Shown: positions 17,018-23,896 of the stretch, one piece after another
Position numbering within the stretch: the first letter of the stretch is position 1
Layout of the letters: each line of letters begins with the position of its first letter
NCBI GenBank assembly: GCA_011390755.1
Contig: JAABRU010000052.1
Span: 1 to 39,895, forward strand
From: Desulfobacteraceae bacterium
GTDB taxonomy: Bacteria; Desulfobacterota; Desulfobacteria; Desulfobacterales; Desulfococcaceae
Direction: 5' to 3'
DNA length: 39,895 bases
Made by a program: the position numbers and the translations under genes
Notes under the pieces: generated by a model
Seen by the model: only the letters and a program-made list of their open reading frames with translations
Told to the model about the DNA's origin: nothing
Database searches by the model: none

Positions 17018-17063
17018 GCGGGCAGAAATCACACCGGGCAGGCCCGGCATGATTTCTGCCCGC
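17018..17063. repeat. Long GC-rich hairpin
   Basis: GCGGGCAGAAATCA (17018-17031) is exactly inverted at TGATTTCTGCCCGC (17050-17063), with a smaller CCGGGC/GCCCGG palindrome between. No T-run follows, so it is not a typical terminator. The sequence GGGACCCGGCAAAAAATAAATCCTC just downstream (about 17102) matches one end of element G. Confidence 0.65.
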
Positions 17064-17235
17064 CCCGGGAAAAATTCAGATCATTGCAAACCCTCAGTTT
17101 GGGGACCCGGCAAAAAATAAATCCTCTGGAATTATTTGACAGATTTGTTTATTCTCTGCTGCTGAGATGAACCGGGGGAATTATCTTTTTCCGAGTCCCT
17201 TTACTCCTGACAGAACACGAAGGAACAATCCGAAG

Positions 17236-18546
17236 ATGACAAAATACAAAAAAATAGATAAAAACCTGTTTGTCGCGAACCGTGCCCGATTTGTGCAGCA
17301 GATGAAACCCAAATCCATAGCGGTTTTTCATTCCAATGACATTATGCCCAAAAGTGCGGACGGTATCCGGCGGTTTGTGCAGCACACGGATATTTTCTAT
17401 CTCTGCGGTATAGACCAGGAAGAGACGATTCTGCTTTTCTGCCCGGACGCGCCCGAAAAAAAACACAGGGAAATTCTTTTTATCCGGGAGACCAATGAAA
17501 AAATTGCTGTATGGGAAGGGCAGAAATATACAAAGGAAGAAGCCGGGGAAATTTCAGGTATCCGTACAGTATACTGGACATCCCGTTTTGAGGAAATTTT
17601 CCGCTCCCTGGTTTTTGCATCCGAACATATCTGTCTCAACAGCAACGAACACCTGCGCGCGGATGTGAGTGTGGAAACAAGGGATGCCCGTTTTATCCGC
17701 CGCTGTCAGAAATCCTATCCCCTGCACCGTTATGAAAGACTGGCCCCCATTATGCACCATCTCCGGGCGGTCAAATCTCCCATAGAAATAGAACTCATCC
17801 GTCATGCCTGCGCCATCACAGGCAAAGCCTTCCGCAGACTGCTGACTTTTATCCGGCCGGGTGTATGGGAATATGAAATTGAGGCCGAGATCTGGCATGA
17901 ATTCATCCGCAATGCTTCCAGAGGCCCGGCCTATGAATCCATTATTGCATCGGGAGCGGACAGCTGTGTGCTGCATTATGTAAAAAATGACAAGCAGTGC
18001 AAAGCAGGAGACCTGCTGCTGATGGATTTCGGGTGTGAATATGCCAATTACGCCTCGGATCTCAGTCGCACGGTTCCGGTCAGCGGAAAATTTACCCCCC
18101 GCCAGAAAGAAGTCTATCAGGCCGTTCTGCGGGTGCTGCGGGCAGCCACGGATATGCTGCGCCCCGGGAATGTACTGAAAAAATACCAGAAAGCGGTGGC
18201 GGAGGTAATGGAAAAGGAGCTCATCGGTTTGGGACTTCTGGATGCCGGGGAAGTGGCCGAACAGAAAAAGGATAAGGAATCCTACCGGAAAAAACCTTTG
18301 TATAAAAAATACTTCATGCACGGCACATCCCATCATCTGGGGCTGGATGTGCATGATTACGGAGATCGTTTCCGCAGCTTTGAACCCGGCATGGTATTCA
18401 CCTGCGAACCCGGCATTTATATCAAAGAGGAAGGCTTTGGTATCCGACTGGAAAATGATATTCTTATCACAGCAGATGCGCCCCTTGACCTGATGGCCGA
18501 TATTCCCATTGAAGCCCATGAAATTGAGGAGCTGATGAACCGGTAA
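17236..18546 (+). CDS. pepP: M24 family aminopeptidase P (Xaa-Pro aminopeptidase)
   Basis: I choose ATG 17236 (AGGAACAATCCGAAG upstream), giving 436 residues; an in-frame start 23 codons earlier lacks support. The N-terminal AMP_N domain (residues about 5-150) is followed by the creatinase/pita-bread metallopeptidase domain. The five metal ligands are recognisable: D in MDFGCEYANYASD (two aspartates), H in HGTSHHLGLDVHD, E in CEPGIYI and E in GIRLENDILIT. The enzyme removes N-terminal residues preceding proline, usually with two Mn(II), in the cytoplasm. It stands alone between repeat blocks; family A element A1 begins 21 bases after its stop. Length and motifs are normal. Confidence 0.93.
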   Translation: MTKYKKIDKNLFVANRARFVQQMKPKSIAVFHSNDIMPKSADGIRRFVQHTDIFYLCGIDQEETILLFCPDAPEKKHREILFIRETNEKIAVWEGQKYTKEEAGEISGIRTVYWTSRFEEIFRSLVFASEHICLNSNEHLRADVSVETRDARFIRRCQKSYPLHRYERLAPIMHHLRAVKSPIEIELIRHACAITGKAFRRLLTFIRPGVWEYEIEAEIWHEFIRNASRGPAYESIIASGADSCVLHYVKNDKQCKAGDLLLMDFGCEYANYASDLSRTVPVSGKFTPRQKEVYQAVLRVLRAATDMLRPGNVLKKYQKAVAEVMEKELIGLGLLDAGEVAEQKKDKESYRKKPLYKKYFMHGTSHHLGLDVHDYGDRFRSFEPGMVFTCEPGIYIKEEGFGIRLENDILITADAPLDLMADIPIEAHEIEELMNR

Positions 18547-18567
18547 ATTTCTGCTGCGTCAAAGATT

Positions 18568-18668
18568 GATGGTCTCGTAAAAAGTCGGAAAATCAGCTTT
18601 TGATACACATTAATTTACTGATTTTATTAACAGCGATTTTCAAAAATCTGACTTTTTACGGCTTCATC
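18568..18668 (+). mobile_element. MITE-like element A, copy A1
   Basis: This is a canonical 101-bp family A copy, starting GATGGTCTCGTAAAAAGTC and ending GACTTTTTACGGCTTCATC, with inverted ends and an AT-rich centre. AAGATT is duplicated at 18562-18567 and 18669-18674. It sits just after the aminopeptidase stop, so it could act on the 3' end of that transcript. Confidence 0.9.
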
Positions 18669-18720
18669 AAGATTCATTTTCCGGCACACCTGACATAAAT
18701 CCTTTGCGGTTCTGTCAGGC

Positions 18721-18853
18721 GGTGGTGGGTCAAATCCGTTGATTTTTTTCTGCAGGGACGTACTGCATACGCACCGAAGCCGCCCATGCCGGGCCTATGC
18801 AGTAGGCCACTGCAGTCAGATATTTAATGCATCAGCCTTTTTGACCCGCTACC
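18721..18853. repeat. Interspersed repeat family B, copy 2
   Basis: This 133-bp copy starts GGTGGTGGGTCAAA and ends TTTTTGACCCGCTACC, the same length as copy 1. The centre contains GTACTGCATACGC and GCCTATGCAGTAGGCC palindromic text. Confidence 0.8.
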
Positions 18854-18867
18854 CAAGTGCGGATGCA

Positions 18868-19036
18868 GGGATAAGGCGATTTCCGGATATGAATGTACCG
18901 TCTCTGAAGGAGTCACAGACGGAAAGTCTGTGAGCGGACTGTCATCTGCCGGACACTGCCGGACTTTCCGTCCGGCACTCCTCCGGTATCATTTTTTTCG
19001 GAAATCACCTAACCGGAAATCTTTTAAGTAATGGTA
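18868..19036. repeat. Element N and a family E end, at the broken 3' end of the NERD gene
   Basis: GATAAGGCGATTTCCG (about 18869) is imperfectly inverted at CGGAAATCACCTAAC (about 18999-19013), bounding a core with CCGGACTTTCCGTCCGG palindromes (element N). Next to it, AAATCTTTTAAGTAATGGTATATA matches the end of family E (compare 32248-32272). The E end supplies the last codons and stop of the truncated NERD-like frame. Confidence 0.6.
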
Positions 19037-19263
19037 TATACCGCATGGGGCGCAATGACAATGGCGTCAATTTCCAGAAAACGGTGTGCGCTGGCCGGTA
19101 TGTCAATATTGGGGATGACAATGTATTCCGGTCCTTTTCCGAAATTGTCCAGAGGCTGCATGGGCGGTAAGGGAGGAAGGTTTTCTTCCGGAAACTGAAT
19201 CACCCGCTGTTCACCCTCATTTTCAGGGCCTTTGCTGTAGGGGGGAAGGATTATCCGAGCCAT
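19024..19263 (-). pseudogene. Truncated NERD-like (nuclease-related) domain protein
   Basis: The 79-codon frame starts at an ATG with AGGAACTCAGCAA upstream, so the start is genuine. After a proline-rich N terminus it reads EYIVIPNIDIPASAHRFLEI and then DAIVIAPHAVYTIT. This resembles the beginning of the NERD nuclease-like core, where an acidic residue in an ...EID.vvI... strand is followed by a strand ending in E-x-K. The frame stops within a family E repeat end exactly where the E-x-K strand should follow, so the catalytic half is missing. It is the last gene of a decayed minus-strand defence operon. The NERD assignment is by pattern and is moderately secure. Confidence 0.6.
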
Positions 19264-19279
19264 TTGCTGAGTTCCTGAA

Positions 19280-19744
19280 TTATTTTAATATTAGTTTAAA
19301 ATCCTCTAATCCTTTTCTATAAAGTTCGATTGATTTGTTTTTCAATGATACAGATTCTATTATCATATAGTACTCCAATTTTGGTTTTTCCGGGCACAAA
19401 AACTGCTGTGTCCTGAAAACAGCACTTTTCTGACCTTTTTCAGCAGTTTTTCAGTCCGGAACGGTCATTTTTTCACAATCCGGACTGACAGCAGAAAGTA
19501 TGCCGGGAAAAACCAAAATTGGATCAGTATAACGATCAAAAAAAGAGATAACGCCGCTGTGCTTGCGGCTATCTATACCTGCCAAAGCCAGCATGGCACG
19601 GATTGCACTGAAAATTGTATAATATGAACGGTTAACGCATCCGTCAAAACGTTTATCTTTCAGCAGTAATTCTGCCTGTGCCAGTAAATCCTTTGCTTTT
19701 TCCAGGCGGTAGTCTGATGAAGCAACTGAATAATCACCGTTCAT
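19280..19744 (-). pseudogene. HEPN domain protein interrupted by element F2
   Basis: The N-terminal 72 or so codons are HEPN: ASSDYRLEKAKDLLAQAELL, FDGCVNRSYYTIFSAIRAML, then HSGVISFFDRY. The R-x-x-Y/H surroundings of HEPN RNases correspond to NRSYYT. The frame then runs into element F2 (19366-19531), which contributes about 25 foreign codons and a stop. If F2 plus one TATA copy is removed, the frame continues for 28 more codons (MIIESVSLKNKSIELYRKGL...) and stops at 19280, just before the NERD-like gene. Even so the protein would be short for a HEPN, so an internal deletion is possible. HEPN usually acts as the toxin or RNase partner of an MNT nucleotidyltransferase, which is the next gene upstream. 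Confidence 0.8.
19366..19531 (-). mobile_element. MITE-like element F, copy 2, inside the HEPN gene
   Basis: This is the reverse complement of 11911-12076, with the same length (166 bp including TATA at both ends) and, as read by eye, no differences. A 4-bp TATA duplication is supported because removing the element and one TATA restores the HEPN reading frame. The lack of divergence implies recent mobility. Confidence 0.9.
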
Positions 19745-19897
19745 AACCGAAGCCCGTTTTTCATCACATCTTTATAACGATGGTTCGGTAATTTTTTCTC
19801 ATTTACAGCGCATATAAATATAACTGTCTGAAATCATTAAATCTGAATATTCTGTTTGAATTTTGTAACTATCTGAAATTATTCAGGCTGATTTTTT

Positions 19898-20312
19898 TTA
19901 CCGGACTGTTGTATAAAACAATGTATTATAATTCTTATTCTTTTCCCATGATTGAAAATCCCTGACAATGGGAGAGATTACAACATTATGCGCAAGAGAA
20001 TATTCTGATGCCAGACAGCTGATCCGGTATTGCATATCCGGTTTAAAATCTTTAACGATCAGCAGAATATCAATATCTGATTCTGATGAATGGCTTTTCT
20101 TTGCATATGAACCGAACAGGTATTCTTCCACAATATTCTCATGGAGAATACGCCTGGTTTCATCAGTGAAATTTTTGATGGTCTCGTAAAAAGTCCGGAA
20201 ATCAGGTTTTGATACATATTAACACTCTGATTTTATTAATAGCGATTTTTGAAATTTGGACTTTTTACCGATTCATCAAATTTTTGATAATTTTAGTTAG
20301 ATCAGTTGCCAT
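19898..20312 (-). pseudogene. MNT-type minimal nucleotidyltransferase split by element A2
   Basis: The 3' part reads EEYLFGSYAKKSHSSESDID followed by ILLIVKDF, the GS-x(n)-D-x-D signature of minimal nucleotidyltransferases (antitoxins that AMPylate HEPN partners). The 5' part starts at ATG 20312 (MATDLTKIIKN) and is cut by family A copy A2 (20177-20277), which introduces stops. Removing A2 plus one 8-bp target copy joins the pieces in frame as MATDLTKIIKNFTDETRRIL and onward into the catalytic motif. The protein ends TLFYTTVR, about where family members continue a few residues further. The gene lies between the methylase remnant and HEPN on the same strand. Confidence 0.85.
20177..20277 (+). 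mobile_element. MITE-like element A, copy A2, inside the MNT gene
   Basis: This 101-bp family A copy begins GATGGTCTCGTAAAAAGTC and ends TTTTTACCGATTCATC. AAATTTTT flanks it on both sides (20169-20176 and 20278-20285). In-frame restoration of the host gene on removal of 109 bp confirms the boundaries and the 8-bp duplication. Confidence 0.93.
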
Positions 20313-20324
20313 AGTATTATAAAT

Positions 20325-20442
20325 GCGAATTAAGGGTTGAATCCGGCAATGTAAAATCAGTTATTTATAAAGCCTGCCTGCTGTGTCTGATTTTATAATA
20401 TGCTGTTTTTACTGAGTCCGGAGTTTTTGACTCTTAATTGGC
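20325..20442. mobile_element. MITE-like element L with 9-bp target duplication
   Basis: The ends GCGAATTAAGGG and CTCTTAATTGGC are inverted repeats, and ATTATAAAT is perfectly duplicated at 20316-20324 and 20443-20451. The element is 118 bp and non-coding. It separates the methylase stop codon (20444-20446, minus strand) from the MNT start (20312). Without it, the two genes would be about 5-10 bases apart, as in an operon. Confidence 0.9.
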
Positions 20443-20443
20443 A

Positions 20444-20972
20444 TTATAAATCTCCTTGGAGAAATGCCTGCCATTTATCCAGAATTCTCGGCAGATCATC
20501 GTCAATTTCCCGTTCATGCACTTTCAGTTTTTCAACCCATCTTTCCCCTGCCGCATTCTTCCGCAGTTCTTCAATCTCTTTGGGAAAAACCGGTTCTGCC
20601 CCGTCTTCATCCCGCACATAAATCTTATTTCCCCGCCGGTCCTTGCCCACTTTTTCCGCAATGGCCATAAACACATCATAAGGGACCCGGTAAGAAATAA
20701 ATCCTCCGGAAATATTCTGCGGATAAACAGAAACTGTGCATTCCGTCCCCCAATCAGATGAAACGGGGCAGTTATTTTTTGCTGAGTGCCTAATCCGGGG
20801 GATCGGTCATAAGTTTTTCCTCGTGGAATTTCCGTTGAAGAAAAAGCAGGGAAGCCTGCACACCCACCTGGGGCAGAAAGTCTTCCACAGGAAGATCAAC
20901 CTTGGATACCACGGCCTCATAGGCCATGACCTTGGCATCCACCGAAGCATCCAGAAAACTGTAGCGGGCCAT
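20444..20972 (-). pseudogene. 3' remnant of an N6-DNA methylase (HsdM-like) broken by element G
   Basis: The upstream piece reads SKVDLPVEDFLPQVGVQASL followed by LFLQRK and ends LMTDPPD with a stop. The downstream piece continues YDVFMAIAEKVGKDRRGNKI, then EIDDDLPRILDKWQAF. Both belong to the C-terminal half of HsdM-type N6-adenine methylases, but the catalytic NPPF/Y region is missing. The two pieces are separated by element G; deleting G and one TA copy gives the expected ...TDPPDYDVFMAIAEKV... in frame. The N-terminal side is fused to an IS630-like transposase tail (20973-21045). Methylase, MNT, HEPN and NERD read in one direction like a type I-associated defence operon. Confidence 0.82.
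20681..20790. mobile_element. MITE-like element G with TA duplication, in the methylase remnant
   Basis: The 110-bp element has imperfect inverted ends (AGGGACCCGGTAAGAAATAA against GGCACTCAGCAAAAAATAAC), flanked by TA on both sides. The TA target fits IS630/Tc1-mariner-type mobilisation. One end is also found at about 17102 (GGGACCCGGCAAAAAATAAA). Confidence 0.85.
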
Positions 20973-21045
20973 CCATTCATATTTGATTTTTTTCCAAAGT
21001 ATCTCAGTCAGGTTAAATTCCGGAGAATATTTGGGAAGAAATTTT
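20973..21045 (-). mobile_element. Remnant of an IS630-family transposase C terminus
   Basis: In the frame leading into the methylase remnant the translation is KFLPKYSPEFNLTEILWKKI followed by KYEW. This matches the conserved DDE end of IS630-type transposases (LPxYSPxLNxIExxWxxxK, where E is the third catalytic acid). Only about 24 codons remain, cut on one side by family B copy 3 and on the other by fusion to methylase sequence. It shows that an IS630-type element once resided here, a plausible source for TA-targeting miniature elements. Confidence 0.7.
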
Positions 21046-21175
21046 GGTGGTGGATCAAAAAGGTTGATTTCTCACTGCAGGGGTGTATTGCATAGACCCT
21101 GGAGTACCCCGGCGGGTCTATGCATACGCCCTCACAGTCATATATTTAATGCTTCAACTTTTTTGACCCACTACC
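21046..21175. repeat. Interspersed repeat family B, copy 3
   Basis: This 130-bp copy starts GGTGGTGGATCAAAAAGG and ends TTTTTTGACCCACTACC. It abuts the IS630-like remnant on one side and lies about 35 bases downstream of the metF stop on the other. Confidence 0.8.
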
Positions 21176-21208
21176 GATAATCGGAATATATACCGTCTGA
21201 AAAACGGT

Positions 21209-22084
21209 TTACAGCAGATTTTCAGCGCGCAGGCGGGAAATGATCTCACTCGTTGATTTGCTGCGGTTCATCGTATAAAAATGAAGCCCGGGCACCCCTT
21301 CTTTGAGCAGACCCCGGCACTGTTCGCAGGCAAAATCAATCCCCAGATTCAGCACGGCATCTTTGTCCTCCGGATCTGCTGCATCAAGGCGGTTCTGTAA
21401 TTCATCTGTGATTGCGGAACCGCAGACCCGGGAAAGCATTTGGGTCAGCTTTACCGTATATACAGGCATGATACCCGGAATAATGGGAGCTGTAATGCCG
21501 ATATTTCTGCATTTTGCAACATAGTCAAAAAAATAGCGGTTATCATAAAAATACTGGGTTACGATATATTCCGCCCCCTTATCCACTTTGCGTTTCAGAT
21601 ATTCAATATCTTTTGCAGGACTCTCGGCCTCAATATGACCTTCAGGGTATCCGGCACAGCCCAGGGTGAAGTCGTAACGTTTTTTGATAAAAGCGATGAG
21701 CTCGGAGGCATAGGAAAAACTTTCCGGATGAGGGGTAAAGTCCTCTCCTTTGGGCCGGTCTCCGCGAATGACAAAAATTGTTTCCACCCCCAGTTCCTTA
21801 TATTTATCCAGAACCGCTGTAATCTCTTCCGGGCCCAGACCGTAACCGGTCAGATAGGCAGCCGCGGGCTGTTTTTTTTCAATCATGATTTCTTTTACAC
21901 TCCGGTAGGAACCGTCCCGGGTGGAGCCGCCCGCGCCGAATGTCATGGTCATGTAGTCCGGTTTCAGTGCGGAAAGTTTTTCAATCAGCGGCCCGAAGTT
22001 TTTTTCTGCATCTTCATTTCTCGGGGGGAAGAATTCCATGGAAATAATTGTCCGGCCATCCCTGTACAGATTGCTGACACGCAT
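21209..22084 (-). CDS. metF: Methylenetetrahydrofolate reductase
   Basis: The ATG at 22084 follows an excellent AAGGAG site and gives a 291-residue protein of normal length. MetF reduces 5,10-methylene-THF to 5-methyl-THF with FAD, supplying methyl groups for methionine synthesis and, in anaerobes, linking to the Wood-Ljungdahl methyl branch. Signature segments are SMEFFPPRNEDAEKNF (containing the catalytic glutamate), MTMTFGAGGSTRDGS, VIRGDRPKGEDF, EYIVTQYFYDNRYFFDY and PIIPGIMPVYTV. The longer open frame upstream has no ribosome-binding site. The gene stands alone, with repeat DNA on both sides. Confidence 0.95.
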   Translation of the reverse strand: MRVSNLYRDGRTIISMEFFPPRNEDAEKNFGPLIEKLSALKPDYMTMTFGAGGSTRDGSYRSVKEIMIEKKQPAAAYLTGYGLGPEEITAVLDKYKELGVETIFVIRGDRPKGEDFTPHPESFSYASELIAFIKKRYDFTLGCAGYPEGHIEAESPAKDIEYLKRKVDKGAEYIVTQYFYDNRYFFDYVAKCRNIGITAPIIPGIMPVYTVKLTQMLSRVCGSAITDELQNRLDAADPEDKDAVLNLGIDFACEQCRGLLKEGVPGLHFYTMNRSKSTSEIISRLRAENLL

Positions 22085-22394
22085 TTCAGATAATCTCCTT
22101 AAAAATAGTTTTTTTCCGCAAATAACTGATCTTATGGAAAGACATTCTGCGGAAACAGAAAATACCTGCCCCGGCAAATCCGGAACAGACATGATGTTAT
22201 GATATAAAAATCATATTACAATATTTGCACGAATCTTTCAAGAAATATTGCGCTTGTTTTCCAAAATAACTTATTACCGGAATACAGGGCAGGTGAAGCG
22301 AAGCGAGCCCGGCATCCGATGACAGACGGCGGGTTTCGCTTCGCTTCATCCCCTCTGCAATTTATCATGGGATAATTTATTTCCCGGGATAATT

Positions 22395-22632
22395 GATGAT
22401 CCCGTAAAAAGTCCGAAAGATACATATTAACACTCCGATTTTATTAATAGCTATTTTCAGTAGATCGAAACGTTTCCGGAGGAGTGCAAAAATTGTATTT
22501 TTGCATGGGGTAACCGGGAGATACGGCGGTGCAGAAATACAATTTTTGCACTCCGGGGCAGCTGTAAAACCGTATCCGGGGAAAACTTTTCGATCTACTG
22601 ATTTTTGAAATTTGGACTTTTTACCGATTCAT
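22395..22632 (+). mobile_element. MITE-like element A, copy A3, interrupted by element C1
   Basis: The family A left half (22395-22457) and right half (22601-22632) are separated by element C1. GATAATT flanks the whole (22388-22394 and 22633-22639). Without C1 the A copy would be close to 90 bp, so this is an old, slightly degenerate copy. Confidence 0.85.
22458..22600. mobile_element. MITE-like element C, copy C1, nested in A3
   Basis: This 143-bp element begins CAGTAGATCGAAACGTTTCC and ends TTTTCGATCTACTG (inverted), with ATTTT duplicated at 22453-22457 and 22601-22605. The interior holds a second palindrome, CGGAGGAGTGCAAAAATTGT against ACAATTTTTGCACTCCGG. A shorter relative is at 37991-38056. 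Confidence 0.9.
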
Positions 22633-22876
22633 GATAATTTATTTCCTGTAAATTTTCTGATATTCCGTAAACAGATAAATCTGTATTTTCCGCAGGGCTG
22701 TTTGCAAAAAATTATTGTAAGAGATTCGGAATCATCATATAAAGAAAGCATGTGCGGCTTCATACAGTTTCAACTGGCCATGCACCGGTCTCCCAAAAGC
22801 AAAATCCTGAGTTGCTCATTTCCCGGGATATGATAATAAACCGTTTCTGTTTCTGAAAATGAGAAGAAGAATGAAC

Positions 22877-23896
22877 ATGAAAAAAATCAGCGTTCTGGTA
22901 GTGGATGACAGCAGATTTGCGCGGGAATTTATCAGCGATCTGCTTTCGGAAGATGAACATATCCGTGTTGCCGGTCATGCGGAAAACGGAGCGGATGCCC
23001 TGGCAAAAGTCGCCGAACTCTGCCCGGACATTATCACCATGGATATTGATATGCCGGTGATGGACGGCCTGGAAGCCATCAGCCGCATTATGTCGCTGCG
23101 GCCCATTCCGATTCTGGTGCTGACTTCACGGGATGATGCGGATACGGCCTATCATGCAATTTCCAAAGGCGCGCTGGAAGTGATACCCAAACCCGATGTC
23201 AATATGGACTGCGCCTGGGAACTGAACCGGAAAATCCGGCTCCTGTCCCAGGTAAAAGTGATTTCCCATATCCGCCGGGAACGGCAGGCGGAATCCGCCC
23301 CCCTGTTTGCGGCCCGGATGAAAAACAGGTGTTCCAAAGTGATTGCAATCGCAGCATCTACGGGAGGCCCCAAGGCTTTGGCCGCTTTACTTTCGGCCTT
23401 TCCGCAAAACTTTCCCTGTCCCATTGTCATTGCCCAGCATATTGCATCAGATTTTGTTTCCGGTCTGGCAACCTGGCTGGACAAAATCCTCGCGCTGAAA
23501 GTCGGCATCGGGGAAGCGGGGAAAACACTGCAGCCCGGCACAGTATATATTTCTCCGGCTTCTGCGCATATGAAAATCGGGCAGGGACGCACGATTGCCT
23601 TCCGCCCCCGGCAGTCTTCGGATATCTATTATCCCTCCTGCAATATTCTGCTTGCATCCGCGGGAGAAATATACGGTTCCTCTGCCATCGGCATTGTCCT
23701 GACGGGCATGGGAAATGACGGTGTGCAGGGGCTGCAGACCATTAAAAAAGCAGGTGGTTTTACCATTGCCCAGGATGAACAAAGTTCGGTAATTTTCGGT
23801 ATGCCGCGGGCCGCCATTGAAAGCGGGGCTGTTGACAGCATTCTGTCCATTCCTGAAATGGCTGCGGAAATTATGCAGCGCGTGTGTGAAAAATGA
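22877..23896 (+). CDS. cheB: CheB-type chemotaxis protein-glutamate methylesterase (WspF-like)
   Basis: The start is one of three in-frame ATGs (22859, 22871, 22877); I take the last, where CheB proteins usually begin (MKKISVLVVDDSRFAREF), with GAGAAGAAG upstream. The receiver domain has phosphoacceptor D56 (IITMDIDMP) and K in VIPKP. The C-terminal esterase has the catalytic triad: S161 (IAASTGGPKA), H in VIAQHIASDF and D in GMGNDGVQGL. CheB demethylates or deamidates receptor glutamates and is activated by CheA phosphorylation. Its stop overlaps the cheR start (ATGA), so the genes are translationally coupled. No receptor gene is in the window, so the substrate is encoded elsewhere. Confidence 0.95.
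   Translation: MKKISVLVVDDSRFAREFISDLLSEDEHIRVAGHAENGADALAKVAELCPDIITMDIDMPVMDGLEAISRIMSLRPIPILVLTSRDDADTAYHAISKGALEVIPKPDVNMDCAWELNRKIRLLSQVKVISHIRRERQAESAPLFAARMKNRCSKVIAIAASTGGPKALAALLSAFPQNFPCPIVIAQHIASDFVSGLATWLDKILALKVGIGEAGKTLQPGTVYISPASAHMKIGQGRTIAFRPRQSSDIYYPSCNILLASAGEIYGSSAIGIVLTGMGNDGVQGLQTIKKAGGFTIAQDEQSSVIFGMPRAAIESGAVDSILSIPEMAAEIMQRVCEK

Noticed and set aside
17018..17063. GC-rich hairpin as a rho-independent terminator
   Set aside because: There is no T-run on either strand next to the stem, and no gene ends nearby.
19451..19540. The C-terminal part of the HEPN frame as written (VFPGILSAVSPDCEK...)
   Set aside because: These codons come from element F2, as shown by the same text in F1, and are not original protein sequence.
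22612..22833. Short open frame between metF and cheB that might encode a small regulator
   Set aside because: It begins inside the right half of A3, lacks a ribosome-binding site and has no recognisable motif.
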